This document shows, piece by piece, positions 62,528 through 64,000 of a stretch of DNA of 64,000 nt. The notes under the pieces are model-generated. The model worked only from the letters and a program-made list of their open reading frames with translations. It had not been told where the DNA came from and made no database searches. Source of the DNA: Methylotenera sp. (GTDB lineage Bacteria > Pseudomonadota > Gammaproteobacteria > Burkholderiales > Methylophilaceae); the NCBI GenBank assembly GCA_020622105.1, contig JAHRYP010000007.1, forward strand, positions 49,825 through 113,824, read 5' to 3'. Each line of letters opens with the position of its first letter. Position 1 is the first letter of the stretch. The position numbers and the translations under genes are program-made.

Positions 62528-63787
62528 CTATACCTGTGACTTTAATAAAACCGCCACTTTTTCTAAAAACTTTTCTTTTAATGGTCTGGCTAACCAATCT
62601 TCATAAGTGATTTGATGGGAGTGTTGCCAATCGTCATTAAAAATGTTCGCTTGTTCTATTGCGAAATCTTTATCCATAATATTGAGGTTAGCTTCATCAT
62701 TTAATCTGAAAGAGCGATTATCGAAATTGGTAGAGCCTATTGAAACCAATAGGTGATCAATTATCAGAATTTTACAGTGGTACATGGTTGGGGTGTATTC
62801 GGCAATCTGTATGTTTGCTTTAAGCATATCGCCCCATCCAGCGCGCGATGCTTTTCGTACCAGCTCATTGTCTATATGTTTGCCAGGGACAATGATTCGG
62901 ATTTCTACGCCGCGGTTAGCCGCGTCAATCAGCGCATTTACTGACATTTCATCGGGCACGAAATACGCGCTTGATATATAAATTGAGTCTTCAGCAGCAG
63001 TAATCGCCATTAAGTACATGAGTTCCATCGAGTCACTGCCGCCACTCGGGGAGCTGCTGAACATTTGACAAGGCATTGTGCCCGCTTTGTGGATCACTGG
63101 AAAGTAATGTTGATCGTGCAATACTTTTCCTTGTGCTTTGATCCAATTATCCATAAAAACGGCTTGCATCTGTGCGACAACCGGGCCATGGACCTGAAAA
63201 TGCGTATCACGCCATTCATCAGGGTTGCTGGCATTACCAAGCCACTGATCAGCAATGCCAACCCCACCCGTGAATCCCAATTCGCCATCTATGATTAACA
63301 GCTTGCGATGCGTTCGATTGTTTAGCCGAGAAAGATGACTCCAGTGTGGCTTATGGTATCGCTGAATCTCAACACCCGCTTGCATCATCTTATCCAGCTG
63401 CTTTTGTTCCATCTTAACGCTACCAAGCCAATCTAACAAAACGTGGACTTTTACTCCGGCTAGTGCACGTTTGCTCAAAGCATCGGCAAAGTCCTCACCT
63501 ATAGTTTCTGCCCAATAAATGAATGTCTCAAAGGTTATAGTTTGCCTGGCCTGTTGAATTGCATTGAGCATTACAGGAAAAATCTCGTCACCATTCTTGA
63601 GCACTTTCACCGCATTGCCATCTATAAACGACGGGCCCAGTAACGCACTTACCGACCTGATGAACTGTGGGTCGCTGATTGAATATTGTTTATCCAGCTT
63701 ATGCTGAAGTTTTTTCTCAGCAGTCACAAAGTTCATGAATACAATAAATGAAATTATTGTAAGAATAATAGTGAGGAATATGATCAT
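62528..63787 (-). CDS. Cardiolipin synthase (phospholipase D family)
   Basis: A 419-residue PLD-superfamily enzyme. One N-terminal membrane helix (IIFLTIILTIISFIVFMNF) is followed by two HKD motifs: HRKLLIID...GFTGGVGIAD and HCKILIID...SIGSTNFDNRSF. Both include the full H-x-K-x4-D. It condenses two phosphatidylglycerols (or PG with PE) to cardiolipin at the inner membrane. Length is near the ClsB/ClsC size class. Single gene. Confidence 0.92.
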   Translation of the reverse strand: MIIFLTIILTIISFIVFMNFVTAEKKLQHKLDKQYSISDPQFIRSVSALLGPSFIDGNAVKVLKNGDEIFPVMLNAIQQARQTITFETFIYWAETIGEDFADALSKRALAGVKVHVLLDWLGSVKMEQKQLDKMMQAGVEIQRYHKPHWSHLSRLNNRTHRKLLIIDGELGFTGGVGIADQWLGNASNPDEWRDTHFQVHGPVVAQMQAVFMDNWIKAQGKVLHDQHYFPVIHKAGTMPCQMFSSSPSGGSDSMELMYLMAITAAEDSIYISSAYFVPDEMSVNALIDAANRGVEIRIIVPGKHIDNELVRKASRAGWGDMLKANIQIAEYTPTMYHCKILIIDHLLVSIGSTNFDNRSFRLNDEANLNIMDKDFAIEQANIFNDDWQHSHQITYEDWLARPLKEKFLEKVAVLLKSQV

Positions 63788-63899
63788 GTATCGCTGATTT
63801 ATCTGCCTTGATAATTAAGTAGCTGCCTTCAATCTTAATTTGAAAGAAAATTTTGAGTGGCTACGTTACCCAGCACTTGAACAGGCAGAACTCGGCTGT

Positions 63900-64000
63900 C
63901 TATTTTTTAGTTTTTTTAAGTTCAGTTTTACGGGCTGAAATTTCCGTACCAATTTTTTCTAAATCCAGTTTTGACTTTTTAGCGTTAGGAAACATTTCAC
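63900..64000 (-). CDS. Lys-rich protein, C-terminal fragment (5' end outside window)
   Basis: A minus-strand frame open to the window edge, ending TAG at 63900-63902. It reads EMFPNAKKSKLDLEKIGTE and continues ISARKTELKKTKK: a charged, helical, Lys-rich tail. An internal ATG would give a 31-residue peptide, but a longer protein starting beyond 64000 is more likely. No function can be assigned. Confidence 0.4.
   Translation of the reverse strand, partial: EMFPNAKKSKLDLEKIGTEISARKTELKKTKK

Overview
The window looks like a chromosomal segment of a methylotrophic betaproteobacterium, most likely of the family Methylophilaceae (Methylotenera-like). That is inference from gene content: a formaldehyde-activating-enzyme (Fae) homolog, a quinoprotein-relay type metallohydrolase, AsmA, UppP, MutY and WaaA genes of betaproteobacterial character, and a moderately AT-leaning composition judged by eye. 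There is no rRNA, tRNA or CRISPR array that I can see.

Layout. 1-13.7 kb: the 3' end of hemE, cytochrome b561, an MBL-fold lipoprotein, DoxX and GNAT proteins, a coiled-coil/AsmA fusion protein, the Fae homolog followed by a hairpin-rich spacer, a YqjD/YqjE/YqjK-like membrane operon, mutY, a large AsmA protein and uppP. 13.7-17.6 kb: a YidB-family protein, an RluF-like pseudouridine synthase, and thiC behind a clear TPP riboswitch. 17.8-21.7 kb: a 48-residue membrane ORF, then a tight four-gene operon (thermostable-hemolysin family protein, AMP-forming ligase, haem-oxygenase-like diiron oxidase candidate, short-chain dehydrogenase). That operon is the best candidate for an undescribed biosynthetic system. 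22-33.6 kb: an LtaS/OpgE-type transferase; a porin plus PstS-like protein divergent from a histidine kinase and sigma-54 response regulator; a candidate structured small RNA; a triple PsiF-repeat protein; and a periplasmic-binding/PAS/GAF/GGDEF/EAL sensor. 33.7-44.7 kb: SGNH hydrolase, FlK-like thioesterase, TetR with a perfect palindromic operator, an RND efflux system with pcm and a TolC-type channel, an isochorismatase, a conserved membrane-anchored protein and waaA. 45-48 kb: a split class II ribonucleotide reductase (nrdJa, nrdJb) with a likely NrdR box.

48-64 kb is accessory-looking. It holds a DUF3892 protein, a complete IS3-family element that has split an antibiotic-biosynthesis-monooxygenase-type gene (the original reading frame can be rebuilt across the junction), the pirin/isochorismatase part of the same LysR-linked operon, an orphan protein with possible ADP-ribosyltransferase motifs, a gcvH-gcvP-gcvT glycine cleavage set, a cyanide-insensitive-type bd oxidase (cydA, cydB and a 43-residue DUF2474 protein) and a cardiolipin synthase. 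Two pairs of direct repeats bracket parts of this region: the 3' end of the lysR gene recurs beyond gcvT, and a ~125-bp unit occurs at 48.7 and 62.2 kb. Both suggest insertion or recombination.

Working together: the RND pump, its adaptor, the TolC channel and TetR form a self-regulated efflux unit. The porin, binding protein, kinase, sigma-54 regulator and PsiF protein look like one anion (perhaps phosphate) response locus. Class II RNR plus bd oxidase would support DNA synthesis and respiration when oxygen is low. The glycine cleavage system would feed C1 units, which matters in a methylotroph.
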